This document shows positions 1 to 6,600 of a stretch of 8,764 nt of DNA, piece after piece. The stretch comes from an uncultured Bacillota bacterium. Its GTDB lineage: Bacteria > Bacillota > Clostridia > UBA1381. The translations under genes were made by a program, and so were the position numbers. Within the stretch, counting starts at the first letter, position 1, and each line of letters opens with the position of its first letter. Below the pieces are notes generated by a model, which saw only the letters and a program-made list of their open reading frames with translations, made no database searches and was not told the origin of the DNA. The stretch spans positions 1 through 8,764 of the forward strand of contig CASFSH010000278.1 in the NCBI GenBank assembly GCA_949297205.1, read 5' to 3'.

Positions 1-40
1 ATTTTACATGAAAAATTTTGACAATAGTCATAATTTTTCT

Positions 41-63
41 AAATGCGATTGAAAATCGCATTT
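41..63. repeat. Short AT-flanked hairpin near left edge
   Basis: A perfect 9-bp inverted repeat, AAATGCGAT (41-49) and ATCGCATTT (55-63), encloses a 5-base loop. A real T run is missing on both sides, so it is a poor terminator on either strand. It may be the end structure of a unit outside the window. No gene in bases 1-100 can be supported. Confidence 0.35.
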
Positions 64-100
64 ATTCAGTGAGCATTATATAAAGTAATTTGAGATTTTA

Positions 101-139
101 AAAAGCTGCTGCAAACTGGTTTATTTTGCGGCAGCTTTT
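101..139 (-). terminator. Rho-independent terminator of the GH95 gene (possibly bidirectional)
   Basis: The arms 101-115 and 125-139 pair over 15 bp around a 9-base loop. Read on the minus strand there is one A-C mismatch, and the stem runs into TTTTT. Read on the plus strand the mismatch becomes a G-U pair and the stem is followed by AAATTTTT. It lies 13 bases past the GH95 stop codon, which fits termination of that gene. Confidence 0.8.
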
Positions 140-151
140 AAATTTTTGTTA

Positions 152-2455
152 TTATTTATTATACGAAAGCTCAATAATATATTTTTCGTTTGGAACTGTT
201 TTAAAGCTGATGTAGCCGTTTTCAACAGGATAATCTTCTGATGAATATGCGTTTCCGACATATATTTTGCAGTCATGACCGGTCTTTGATAAAATCTCTA
301 TTTGTGAAATTATTTTATCCTTCCATTTCAAGGATACTTCAAATGCACCTCTTGCAGTGAGGCCATGAAAACTTCCTGTACTCCAATTATCCGGTAAAGC
401 CGGAAGAAGATGTATATAGCCTTCGTGACTCTGCATAAGCATTTCGGCAATTCCGGCAGTTGCACCGAAATTTCCGTCAATCTGAAACGGCGGGTGTGTG
501 TCCCATAAATTATTTAATGTACATCTTGTTAAAATCATATTTAAAAGATCATATGCCCTGTTTCCGTTTTTAACTCTTGCCCATGCATTAATTTTATGTG
601 CGGTTGACCAGCCGGTGGACTCGTCGCCTCTTTCGTTTAAGGTAAATTCCGCAGCTTTAATCCATTCGGGATTGTTACGGTTTATTAATGTTCCGGGACA
701 AAGACCTATCAATTGAGAAATATGACGGTGATGATACTGTCCTATATCTCCGTAATATTCTTCTTCACGAAATTCTTTTATCTGACCTGATTTCCCAATA
801 ATAACAGGATCTAAATGATCTATTTCTTTTTTTATTTCATCAAGGAGTTTATCATTGTCATTAAGAATTTCTGCAGCCTTTAAGGTGTCGCTGTAATTTT
901 CATATATCATTTGCTGATCAAACGCACAGCCGACGGTATAATAATGTGATCCGTTGTGTTCCTGTTCGGGAGATGCCGAGTATTTTGCAAGATATTTTCC
1001 GTCCTGTTTTATCAGAACCTTTGATAAAAATCTTGACATTGACAAAAGGGCGGGATATGTTATGTTTTTTAATATATTTTTATCGTCTGTAAATTCATAA
1101 TAATCGGTAAAAAGCTTTGATGTAAAAGCTCCTGTTCCGGGTCCTGAATGACCGTGGAAAGGTTCGTCCATGCCAAAAATTGTGTAAAGCCATGCACCAG
1201 TTCCGATAATCCAGCCGTCAGCACCTTGCCCATCTTCGTGGTTTTCCGGGAAAAATCGTGAAACATAATCGCTTGCAAGGTCCTCGGCAAGAGGAAGATA
1301 TGCATTAAAATAGTCGGAATATATTTCAAACATATCAATAAGATTTGTATTAAAAGCAGGCCAATAGTTCATCTGTACATTTATATTGTGCCAGTAACCG
1401 CTTGACCAGGGTGAGGAGTCATATTTATTCCAGGTGCCCTGCAAATTTGCCGGATATGTTTTCGGACGGGAAGATGCTATTAAAAGATAGCGTCCGTACT
1501 GAAAATACAGTTCTTCAAGGTATTTGTCCTTTTTGCCGTTTTTGTATTCTGATAAAAGTGTATCGGTTGTTTTTTGATTGTCTGTTCCTCCCAGGTCTAT
1601 TGATGCTCTTTCAAAAATGGGGGAGTAGTCGGCAATATGTCTTTCTTTTAATTCGGAATAAGTAAACTTTGAAGCGTCTTCAATTATTTTACTTACTTTT
1701 TTGTGCGGTGCTTCAAAACCGGCCAATTTTAATTTGGCATTATTTTGGGTGAAAACTTCACGGCATAATTTATAGTTAGTTCCCACAGCGGTAATTATCA
1801 ATGCTTCATCGGCATTTGTTACTTCAATTGTATTTCCTGACTGCTTATATTCTCCTCCCTTTATTTTAACCAAAACCTGACCTTCAAAAAGGATTTTATA
1901 AAATTCCATTTCACCGAAAAAGGTTATAAGATTATCATTAACTTTTACTTCTCCTGTTTTACCCATTCCGTCACCTTCTTTAAAAAGGTAAGGCTTAATA
2001 AACGGTATTTCGGGACGTACGGTAAAAGAAAGAGAACCATTTTTATCCGATGTAAGATGTGTGACAAATACCTTGTCGGGATAGCTTGTAAAATATTCTC
2101 TTTTATATTTTACACCGTTATAAATATAACTTACATATGATATTGCTTTGTTTAAATTTAAGCCACGCTCAAAGCCGGATACATTATCATGATTAAAATC
2201 TATGTATAATTCGCAGAAATTGTTAAGTCCTCCGGTACCGCAATAGGGATTTGAAAGACTGTTTTCGGTAATCTGCAAGCGTTCCGTAACTGTTCTTCCG
2301 AAAATATTAACTCCCATGTAGCCGTTTCCTATCGGCAAAGACCATTTTTCCCAGCCGTCATCGGGAATGTTATGGGGATTTTTATGATCGTACTGCGACA
2401 GATTTTCATTTCCGAAAGGCGCCGGGGCATTATATCGTAATTCGTAATTTTTCAT
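152..2455 (-). CDS. Glycoside hydrolase family 95 protein (alpha-L-fucosidase type), cytoplasmic
   Basis: A 767-residue enzyme of family GH95, whose characterised members remove terminal alpha-1,2-linked L-fucose (some act on L-galactose) by an inverting mechanism. Visible in order: the N-terminal beta-sandwich with the LPIGNGYMG motif (about 40-48), the (alpha/alpha)6 barrel, and a C-terminal beta domain. The bifidobacterial AfcA catalytic residues appear conserved: the Asn pair N357/N359 in HNINVQMNYW, the general acid E497 in SASPEQ, and D660 in QIDGNFG. There is no signal peptide, so the substrate must be imported or released inside the cell. The region after QITENSLSNP seems shorter than in many GH95 proteins. 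The start is set by an AGGAGG site 7-8 bases upstream. The gene stands alone between its own promoter and terminator, with no sugar transporter or fucose pathway gene beside it. The family is secure; the exact sugar and linkage are inferred. Confidence 0.92.
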   Translation of the reverse strand: MKNYELRYNAPAPFGNENLSQYDHKNPHNIPDDGWEKWSLPIGNGYMGVNIFGRTVTERLQITENSLSNPYCGTGGLNNFCELYIDFNHDNVSGFERGLNLNKAISYVSYIYNGVKYKREYFTSYPDKVFVTHLTSDKNGSLSFTVRPEIPFIKPYLFKEGDGMGKTGEVKVNDNLITFFGEMEFYKILFEGQVLVKIKGGEYKQSGNTIEVTNADEALIITAVGTNYKLCREVFTQNNAKLKLAGFEAPHKKVSKIIEDASKFTYSELKERHIADYSPIFERASIDLGGTDNQKTTDTLLSEYKNGKKDKYLEELYFQYGRYLLIASSRPKTYPANLQGTWNKYDSSPWSSGYWHNINVQMNYWPAFNTNLIDMFEIYSDYFNAYLPLAEDLASDYVSRFFPENHEDGQGADGWIIGTGAWLYTIFGMDEPFHGHSGPGTGAFTSKLFTDYYEFTDDKNILKNITYPALLSMSRFLSKVLIKQDGKYLAKYSASPEQEHNGSHYYTVGCAFDQQMIYENYSDTLKAAEILNDNDKLLDEIKKEIDHLDPVIIGKSGQIKEFREEEYYGDIGQYHHRHISQLIGLCPGTLINRNNPEWIKAAEFTLNERGDESTGWSTAHKINAWARVKNGNRAYDLLNMILTRCTLNNLWDTHPPFQIDGNFGATAGIAEMLMQSHEGYIHLLPALPDNWSTGSFHGLTARGAFEVSLKWKDKIISQIEILSKTGHDCKIYVGNAYSSEDYPVENGYISFKTVPNEKYIIELSYNK

Positions 2456-2462
2456 TTGGGTA

Positions 2463-2470
2463 TCCTCCTG
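2463..2470 (-). promoter_or_regulatory. Ribosome binding site of the GH95 gene
   Basis: The minus strand reads CAGGAGGA, a near-perfect Shine-Dalgarno sequence, followed by TACCCAA and the ATG ending at 2455. This fixes the start codon. Confidence 0.85.
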
Positions 2471-2488
2471 TAATGTTTCATTGACGCT

Positions 2489-2503
2489 ATGTTATTTTAA
2501 CAT
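2489..2503. repeat. Inverted repeat over the predicted GH95 transcription start
   Basis: ATGTTA-TTT-TAACAT is a perfect 6-bp inverted repeat with a 3-base centre. It overlaps the predicted start point of the GH95 promoter, where a repressor operator would sit. The role is inferred from position only. Confidence 0.45.
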
Positions 2504-2507
2504 TTAT

Positions 2508-2536
2508 ATAATATCAATATTTTTTTATGATGTCAA
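2508..2536 (-). promoter_or_regulatory. Sigma-A type promoter of the GH95 gene
   Basis: On the minus strand there is a perfect -35 TTGACA (2531-2536), exactly 17 bases, then -10 TATTAT (2508-2513). The start point would be near 2501, giving a leader of about 45 bases. Confidence 0.75.
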
Positions 2537-2586
2537 TATTTTTGCCGATTTTAAAATAAAGGTATTAATAAAATATGTAAAAAAAC

Positions 2587-2615
2587 TTGACACATAGGGA
2601 AAATGGTGGTATAAT
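2587..2615 (+). promoter_or_regulatory. Consensus sigma-A promoter of the AbrB-PLP enzyme-permease operon
   Basis: TTGACA (2587-2592), 17 bases, TATAAT (2610-2615): both hexamers match consensus at optimal spacing. Transcription would begin near 2622, about 90 bases before the regulator's start codon. A promoter this strong before a regulator gene suggests control by repression or by events in the leader. Confidence 0.9.
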
Positions 2616-2637
2616 TTGTAGGAAAAGTAGGAAAAGT

Positions 2638-2700
2638 ATGACATACAAAAAGGATTGGCTTGTTTTGTATGTCAGATTTTTTGTGTCAAAATGTATATGA
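2638..2700 (+). CDS. Possible 20-residue leader peptide
   Basis: An ATG at 2638, about 16 bases after the predicted start point and 5 bases after an AGGA motif (2629-2632), opens a 20-codon frame ending at TGA 2698-2700. The peptide would begin MTYKKDW and is rich in aromatic residues (two Tyr, one Trp, two Phe). Its codons run through both arms of the 2639-2674 hairpin, the arrangement seen in translation-coupled attenuators. The TGA overlaps an in-frame ATG of the regulator gene (ATGA at 2697-2700), 12 bases before the preferred start. It resembles no leader peptide I know, and a frame of this size can occur by chance. Confidence 0.3.
   Translation: MTYKKDWLVLYVRFFVSKCI
2639..2682 (+). terminator. 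Leader hairpin plus T run: possible attenuator or operator
   Basis: TGACATACAAAA (2639-2650) and TTTTGTATGTCA (2663-2674) form a perfect 12-bp inverted repeat around a 12-base loop, followed by GATTTTTT. This is intrinsic-terminator geometry placed between the promoter and the first gene. The stem has only three G-C pairs, so termination would be weak or conditional. The same repeat could instead be a DNA operator for the AbrB-type protein encoded next. Confidence 0.5.
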
Positions 2701-2711
2701 GAGGTGGGAAA

Positions 2712-2945
2712 ATGCCAAAGGGAAAACATATATTAAGTTTGCCAAAAGGGAAATATGTGTTTGGTACCGCAAGAGTCGGAGAAAAAGGACAAATAGTTAT
2801 CCCAAAAGAGGCAAGGGTTGCGTTTGATATAAAACCCGGAGACAATCTCTTGATATTGGGTGATGAAAAAAGCGGTATTGTAATTACAAAAACAGATGTC
2901 ATAAATGAAGTGGCAAATAAAATACTTAATGACATAAAGGAGTAA
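2712..2945 (+). CDS. AbrB/MazE/SpoVT-fold DNA-binding regulator
   Basis: A 77-residue protein dominated by one swapped-hairpin SpoVT/AbrB domain. The signature runs through about residues 16-55: TARVGEKGQIVIPKEAR, then a FDIKPGDNLLILGDE segment. Such proteins bind DNA as dimers or tetramers and serve as transition-state regulators or antitoxins. The last 20 residues (TKTDVINEVANKILNDIKE) look like a short helix. The start at 2712 is chosen because GAGG (2701-2704) lies 7 bases upstream; in-frame ATGs at 2691 and 2697 and a longer frame back to 2655 lack a ribosome binding site. No toxin gene adjoins it, so an antitoxin role is unlikely. As first gene of the operon it probably controls its own promoter and the downstream enzyme and permease. 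The fold is sure; the target is inferred. Confidence 0.88.
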   Translation: MPKGKHILSLPKGKYVFGTARVGEKGQIVIPKEARVAFDIKPGDNLLILGDEKSGIVITKTDVINEVANKILNDIKE

Positions 2946-2953
2946 CATGGAAA

Positions 2954-4246
2954 ATGAGTAAATTTGAAATGTATCAGCAGATGGGAATTTGCAGGGAGGT
3001 GTATGAGTACGGCGAAGAAATATTAAACAGTCTTAAGGATAGATTTGAGAAAATTGATGCAGTTGCAGAATATAACCAGTTAAAGGTTATAAATGCAATG
3101 CAAAAAAATCAAGTTAATGCAACTAATTTTATGGCAACAACAGGATATGGTTATAATGATGAGGGACGAGATAACTTAGAGAGGGTATATGCAGATTGTT
3201 TTCATACTGAGGCAGCTTTAGTAAGACCTCAGATTACCTGCGGAACCCATGCGCTTGCAGTAGCTTTGAGTGCAAATTTACGACCGGGGGATGAGCTTTT
3301 ATCACCGGTGGGTAGACCATATGACACCTTGGAGGAGGTTATAGGAATAAGAGAATCCATAGGCTCTTTAAAGGAGTACGGAGTTATATACAGACAGGTT
3401 GACCTTTTGGAAGATGATTCTTTTGACTATGACGCAATTAAAAAAGCCATAAACGAAAAAACAAAGCTTGTAACAATTCAGCGTTCAAAGGGGTATCAGA
3501 CAAGAGAAACCTTTTCTGTAAAAAAAATCGGTGAACTTATAAAGTTTATAAAAGAAATCAAACCCGATGTTATTTGTATGGTTGATAATTGTTACGGTGA
3601 ATTTGTGGAAACAATAGAACCGTCAGATGTTGGGGCAGATATGATAGTAGGATCTCTTATTAAAAATCCGGGAGGAGGACTTGCGCCTATCGGTGGATAT
3701 ATCTGCGGAACAAAAGAGTGCGTAAAAAGATGTTCATATCGTCTGTCAGCACCGGGACTCGGACAGGAAGTAGGTGCAAATCTTGGAATAATTCAATCCA
3801 TGTATCAGGGATTTTTCCTTGCTCCGACTGTTGTTTCCGGAGCTTTAAAAGGAGCAATATTTGCCGCAAACATTTATGAAAGTCTTGGATTTAAGGTTGT
3901 TCCCAACAGCACTGAGTCAAGACATGATATTATTCAGGCAGTAGAACTGGGTTCTGCAGAAAGAATGGTTGCATTTTGCAAAGGTATTCAGGCAGCAGCA
4001 CCCGTTGACAGCTATGTGGTACCTGAACCGTGGGCAATGCCGGGCTACGACAGTGATGTTATTATGGCCGCCGGAGCGTTTATTCAGGGTTCGTCAATCG
4101 AGCTTAGCGCAGACGGCCCCATACGTGAGCCTTATGCGGTATATTTTCAGGGTGGTCTTACATGGTATCATGCAAAACTCGGAATATTGATGTCACTGCA
4201 AAAATTATATGAAGAAAAACTTGTTGATTTGGGAGGAAATAAATAA
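2954..4246 (+). CDS. Methionine gamma-lyase family PLP enzyme (YnbB / 'aluminium resistance' family)
   Basis: A 430-residue cytoplasmic fold-type I PLP enzyme of the Met_gamma_lyase/COG4100 family (Bacillus subtilis YnbB type). Visible are the family-typical start (residues 10-90, including the TTGYGYND segment), the cofactor-phosphate loop CGTHAL (96-101), D211 in MVDNCYGEF for the pyridine nitrogen, and the probable Schiff-base lysine K237 in GSLIKNPGGG. The family resembles cystathionine/methionine lyases and is often annotated as such, but the true substrate is poorly established; the aluminium link comes from an old genetic observation. It starts 8 bases after the regulator gene; the AAGGAG site at 2937-2942 is 11 bases from this ATG, and a closer ATG at 2947 yields only a 4-residue peptide. 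It overlaps the permease by one base, implying they act together. Confidence 0.9.
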   Translation: MSKFEMYQQMGICREVYEYGEEILNSLKDRFEKIDAVAEYNQLKVINAMQKNQVNATNFMATTGYGYNDEGRDNLERVYADCFHTEAALVRPQITCGTHALAVALSANLRPGDELLSPVGRPYDTLEEVIGIRESIGSLKEYGVIYRQVDLLEDDSFDYDAIKKAINEKTKLVTIQRSKGYQTRETFSVKKIGELIKFIKEIKPDVICMVDNCYGEFVETIEPSDVGADMIVGSLIKNPGGGLAPIGGYICGTKECVKRCSYRLSAPGLGQEVGANLGIIQSMYQGFFLAPTVVSGALKGAIFAANIYESLGFKVVPNSTESRHDIIQAVELGSAERMVAFCKGIQAAAPVDSYVVPEPWAMPGYDSDVIMAAGAFIQGSSIELSADGPIREPYAVYFQGGLTWYHAKLGILMSLQKLYEEKLVDLGGNK

Positions 4247-4248
4247 TG
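4231..4248 (+). promoter_or_regulatory. Coupled stop-start (TAATG) with ribosome binding site
   Basis: GGGAGG (4231-4236) precedes the permease ATG (4246-4248) by 9 bases. The enzyme's TAA (4244-4246) shares one base with that ATG. This indicates translational coupling of enzyme and permease. Confidence 0.8.
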
Positions 4249-5253
4249 TGGCTTATACTTTCGCTTATTGCACTGCTTTTCTGGAGCGGTTCGGATTTGT
4301 TCAGTAAAATAGGTTCAAAGCCTGATGACAAATTAAGTCATTGGAAAATGGTAATGATGGTTGGACTTGTAATGGGACTTCATGCTATGTTTGAGATTTT
4401 TGTATCAAAAACACCAATATCGCTTGATGCGATTATTACATATCTTCCGGCTTCGCTTTTGTATATCTTTTCAATGATACTCGGATATGTGGGATTAAGA
4501 TACATCGAACTTTCGATATCTTCTCCTATTTGTAATTCGTCAGGTGCGATTTCTGCAATATTATGTTTTTTCGTTTTGGGACAAAGGCTTGAACCAATGC
4601 AGGCAGTAGCGGTTATTCTGATTTGTATTGGTGTTATCAGTCTTGGTATTGCTGAATATACCGAAGATGATGAAAAACGCCGTTTAAGACAGTCAACCGC
4701 AAATGTAAAATACTCAAAAAGCGTGCTTGCAATTTTATTGCCTGTTTTATACTGTCTTTTAGATGCGGCAGGAACATTTGTTGACAGTATAATTCTCGAT
4801 ACTGATGTTGCAGTTACCGGCAGCTTTGTCGGCGGTGTATTCTGTGATACGGGTGCGGTATATCCTTCAAGATTTTTAAATCTTTTATTGTGCGGACGTT
4901 TGGAAGAATCAACTGCAAATGTTGCATATGAGCTTACATTTTTGTTTATGGGTATAATTGCCGCTATATATGTTCTGATAATCAAAAGAGACAGACTTAC
5001 AGTTAAACGTGATACTCCGAAACTTATAGGCGGTGTCTGCGAAACAATCGGACAGTTTGCATATGTGTTTGCAATCGCCGCATACCCAATAGGTGCAGCA
5101 CCTGTAATATCTGCATATTGTATTGCATCGGTAATATGGAGCAGTATTTTCCTAAAAGAAAAACTCTCGGCAAAACATTACTTCTCTATTATAATTGCAA
5201 TAGTGGGAATAGTGCTTCTTGCATTGTATGAAGGTCTTTCAGGAGATGTATAA
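4246..5253 (+). CDS. EamA/DMT-superfamily membrane transporter
   Basis: A 335-residue, very hydrophobic protein with about ten membrane segments in two EamA-like halves (roughly 1-137 and 158-332), joined by a charged cytoplasmic loop (TEDDEKRRLRQ, about 139-149). Typical features are the N-terminal FWSGSDLFSKIGS, the half-end helix GVISLGIAEY and the C-terminal repeat ending GIVLLALYEG after IFLKEKLS. DMT transporters of this type often export amino acids or other small metabolites. Coupling to the PLP enzyme suggests it moves that enzyme's substrate or product, which is inference. Residues about 188-224, between two second-half helices, form a longer than expected stretch with several Cys and Gly. 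A terminator follows 20 bases after the stop, making this the last gene of the operon. Confidence 0.88.
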   Translation: MWLILSLIALLFWSGSDLFSKIGSKPDDKLSHWKMVMMVGLVMGLHAMFEIFVSKTPISLDAIITYLPASLLYIFSMILGYVGLRYIELSISSPICNSSGAISAILCFFVLGQRLEPMQAVAVILICIGVISLGIAEYTEDDEKRRLRQSTANVKYSKSVLAILLPVLYCLLDAAGTFVDSIILDTDVAVTGSFVGGVFCDTGAVYPSRFLNLLLCGRLEESTANVAYELTFLFMGIIAAIYVLIIKRDRLTVKRDTPKLIGGVCETIGQFAYVFAIAAYPIGAAPVISAYCIASVIWSSIFLKEKLSAKHYFSIIIAIVGIVLLALYEGLSGDV

Positions 5254-5272
5254 AAATAAATAATAAAAAAGG

Positions 5273-5311
5273 CTCACAGACAGGAAATTTTATGTCTGTG
5301 AGTGTTTTTTT
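5273..5311 (+). terminator. Rho-independent terminator after the permease (bidirectional)
   Basis: CTCACAGACA (5273-5282) and TGTCTGTGAG (5293-5302) form a perfect 10-bp stem with a 10-base loop, followed by TG and seven T. Read from the other side, the stem is followed by CCTTTTTTATTATTT on the minus strand, so it can stop transcription from both directions. Confidence 0.9.
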
Positions 5312-5326
5312 ATAAAGAATAAATAA

Positions 5327-5360
5327 CCCCTCATCAGACTGAAAATAAACTGATAAAGGG
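5327..5360 (-). terminator. Terminator hairpin after the aminotransferase gene
   Basis: On the minus strand CCCTTTATCAG and CTGATGAGGGG pair over 11 bp, two of them G-U, around a 12-base loop. A moderately T-rich TTATTTATTC tail follows. It starts 12 bases past the aminotransferase stop codon, and the bidirectional stem at 5273-5302 backs it up. Confidence 0.7.
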
Positions 5361-5372
5361 CTATTGTTATTA

Positions 5373-6560
5373 TTAATCTTTGTTTTCCAAAAAATTTCTA
5401 AGTCTTTGAATACCCTCAACAATAGTATCCATGCTTGTTGCATATGACCATCTTACATATTCCGGTGCACCGAAACCTGTACCCGGGACCAGTGCAACCT
5501 TTTCTTTTTCAAGGAATAAATTTGCAAAATCGTCTGCGTTATTGATTACTTCTCCGTAAAGAGTTTTACCTATAAGTTCCTTAATACTCATCATAATATA
5601 AAATGCTCCGTGAGGATTAATGCAGGAAACTCCGTTAATTTCATTTATTGCTTCAACCATATAGTTACGTCTTTTTAGGAAATGTCTGCGCATTCTTTCG
5701 ATTTCGTCTGTCGGACCGGTAAGTGCCGCAACAGCTGCTGCCTGCGCTATTGAATTCGGGTTTGATGATGCGTGTGACTGAACATTTGCCATTATCTTTG
5801 CAATTTCACTTGTTGCTGCTGCATATCCTATTCTCCAGCCGGTCATGGCATATGTTTTAGAAACACCGTTTATAACTATTGTACGCTTTTTGATTTCTTC
5901 GTTAAAGGAGGCAATACTTACGTGTTCTCCCTCATATATTAAATGTTCATATATTTCATCAGATACCACAAATAAATTATTGGAAACAGCAAAATCAGCT
6001 ATATCCTTTAATTCTTCTCTTGTATAAACCATACCGGTGGGATTTGACGGTGAGTTTATAATAATTGCTTTTGTTTTTGGTGTAAGAGCCTTTTGCAGGT
6101 CGGAAACAGTAACCTTAAAATTCTGATCTTCTGTTGCATTGGCAATTACAGGAACACCGTCTGCAAGTTTAACCATTTCGGGGTAGCTAACCCAAAAAGG
6201 TGCCGGAATGATAACTTCATCACCGGGATTTAAAATTGCCATAAACGCATTTACCAGCGAATGTTTTGCTCCGTTTGATACAACAATGTCACCCGGTGCA
6301 TAGTCAAGACCGTTTTCGTCTTTAAATTTTTTTGCAACCGCTTTTCTTAGCTCTAAAGTTCCCGCAGCAGGGGTATATTTTGTCATGCCTTTATTTATTG
6401 CGGCGATTGCGGCGTCTTTTATATGCTGAGGAGTGTCAAAATCAGGTTCTCCACAGCCGAATCCGACAACATCTTCACCGTTTGCTTTCATTTCTTTATA
6501 TTTTGAATCAATTGTAAGTGTGGGTGATGAACTTATTCCTTTGGCTTTTATAGATAGCAT
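5373..6560 (-). CDS. aspB: Pyridoxal-phosphate aspartate-type aminotransferase (class I/II, subgroup Ib)
   Basis: A 395-residue fold-type I aminotransferase, the usual length for subgroup Ib aspartate aminotransferases (B. subtilis AspB, Thermus AspAT). These swap the amino group between aspartate and 2-oxoglutarate, giving oxaloacetate and glutamate. Visible residues: FGCGEPDF (34-41), Y62, the SNGAKHSL cofactor loop (95-102), N173 in SPSNPTG, D201/Y204 in VSDEIYEHL, Schiff-base K235 in VSKTYAMTGWR with R243, and R370 in EYVRWSYA for the substrate carboxylate. No signal peptide. GGAGGG (6567-6572 on the minus strand), 6 bases before the ATG, sets the start. It lies 129 bases downstream of the dipeptidase gene on the same strand and may be co-transcribed with it, besides using its own candidate promoter. 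Related enzymes can prefer other amino acids, so the substrate is less certain than the family. Confidence 0.92.
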   Translation of the reverse strand: MLSIKAKGISSSPTLTIDSKYKEMKANGEDVVGFGCGEPDFDTPQHIKDAAIAAINKGMTKYTPAAGTLELRKAVAKKFKDENGLDYAPGDIVVSNGAKHSLVNAFMAILNPGDEVIIPAPFWVSYPEMVKLADGVPVIANATEDQNFKVTVSDLQKALTPKTKAIIINSPSNPTGMVYTREELKDIADFAVSNNLFVVSDEIYEHLIYEGEHVSIASFNEEIKKRTIVINGVSKTYAMTGWRIGYAAATSEIAKIMANVQSHASSNPNSIAQAAAVAALTGPTDEIERMRRHFLKRRNYMVEAINEINGVSCINPHGAFYIMMSIKELIGKTLYGEVINNADDFANLFLEKEKVALVPGTGFGAPEYVRWSYATSMDTIVEGIQRLRNFLENKD

Positions 6561-6600
6561 TATAAACCCTCCGATTTTTTGAATTAATAAAAAAAGAAAA

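Noticed and set aside
1..52. Possible end of a plus-strand gene (in-frame run from base 2 to TGA 50-52) or a minus-strand start near base 31
   Set aside because: Too short to judge, no recognisable protein, and no good ribosome binding site for the minus-strand ATG.
498..716. Plus-strand open frame inside the GH95 gene
   Set aside because: The GH95 reading frame with intact catalytic residues covers it; this frame has no family signature or ribosome binding site.
2655..2711. Longer N-terminus for the AbrB-type protein
   Set aside because: The extension begins inside the leader hairpin with a non-ATG codon, and the 2691 and 2697 ATGs have no ribosome binding site, while 2712 has one at ideal distance.
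2616..2711. Known riboswitch or T-box in the operon leader
   Set aside because: The leader is under 100 bases and no T-box sequence, S-box/SAM, lysine, cobalamin or other familiar conserved core could be recognised.
2712..2945. AbrB-type protein as antitoxin of a toxin-antitoxin pair
   Set aside because: The adjacent gene is a 430-residue PLP enzyme, not a PemK/MazF, VapC or other small toxin.
4380..4985. A 201-codon open frame on the minus strand
   Set aside because: It lies fully antisense to the well-supported EamA permease, has no ribosome binding site or recognisable family, and its composition mirrors the hydrophobic codons of the other strand.
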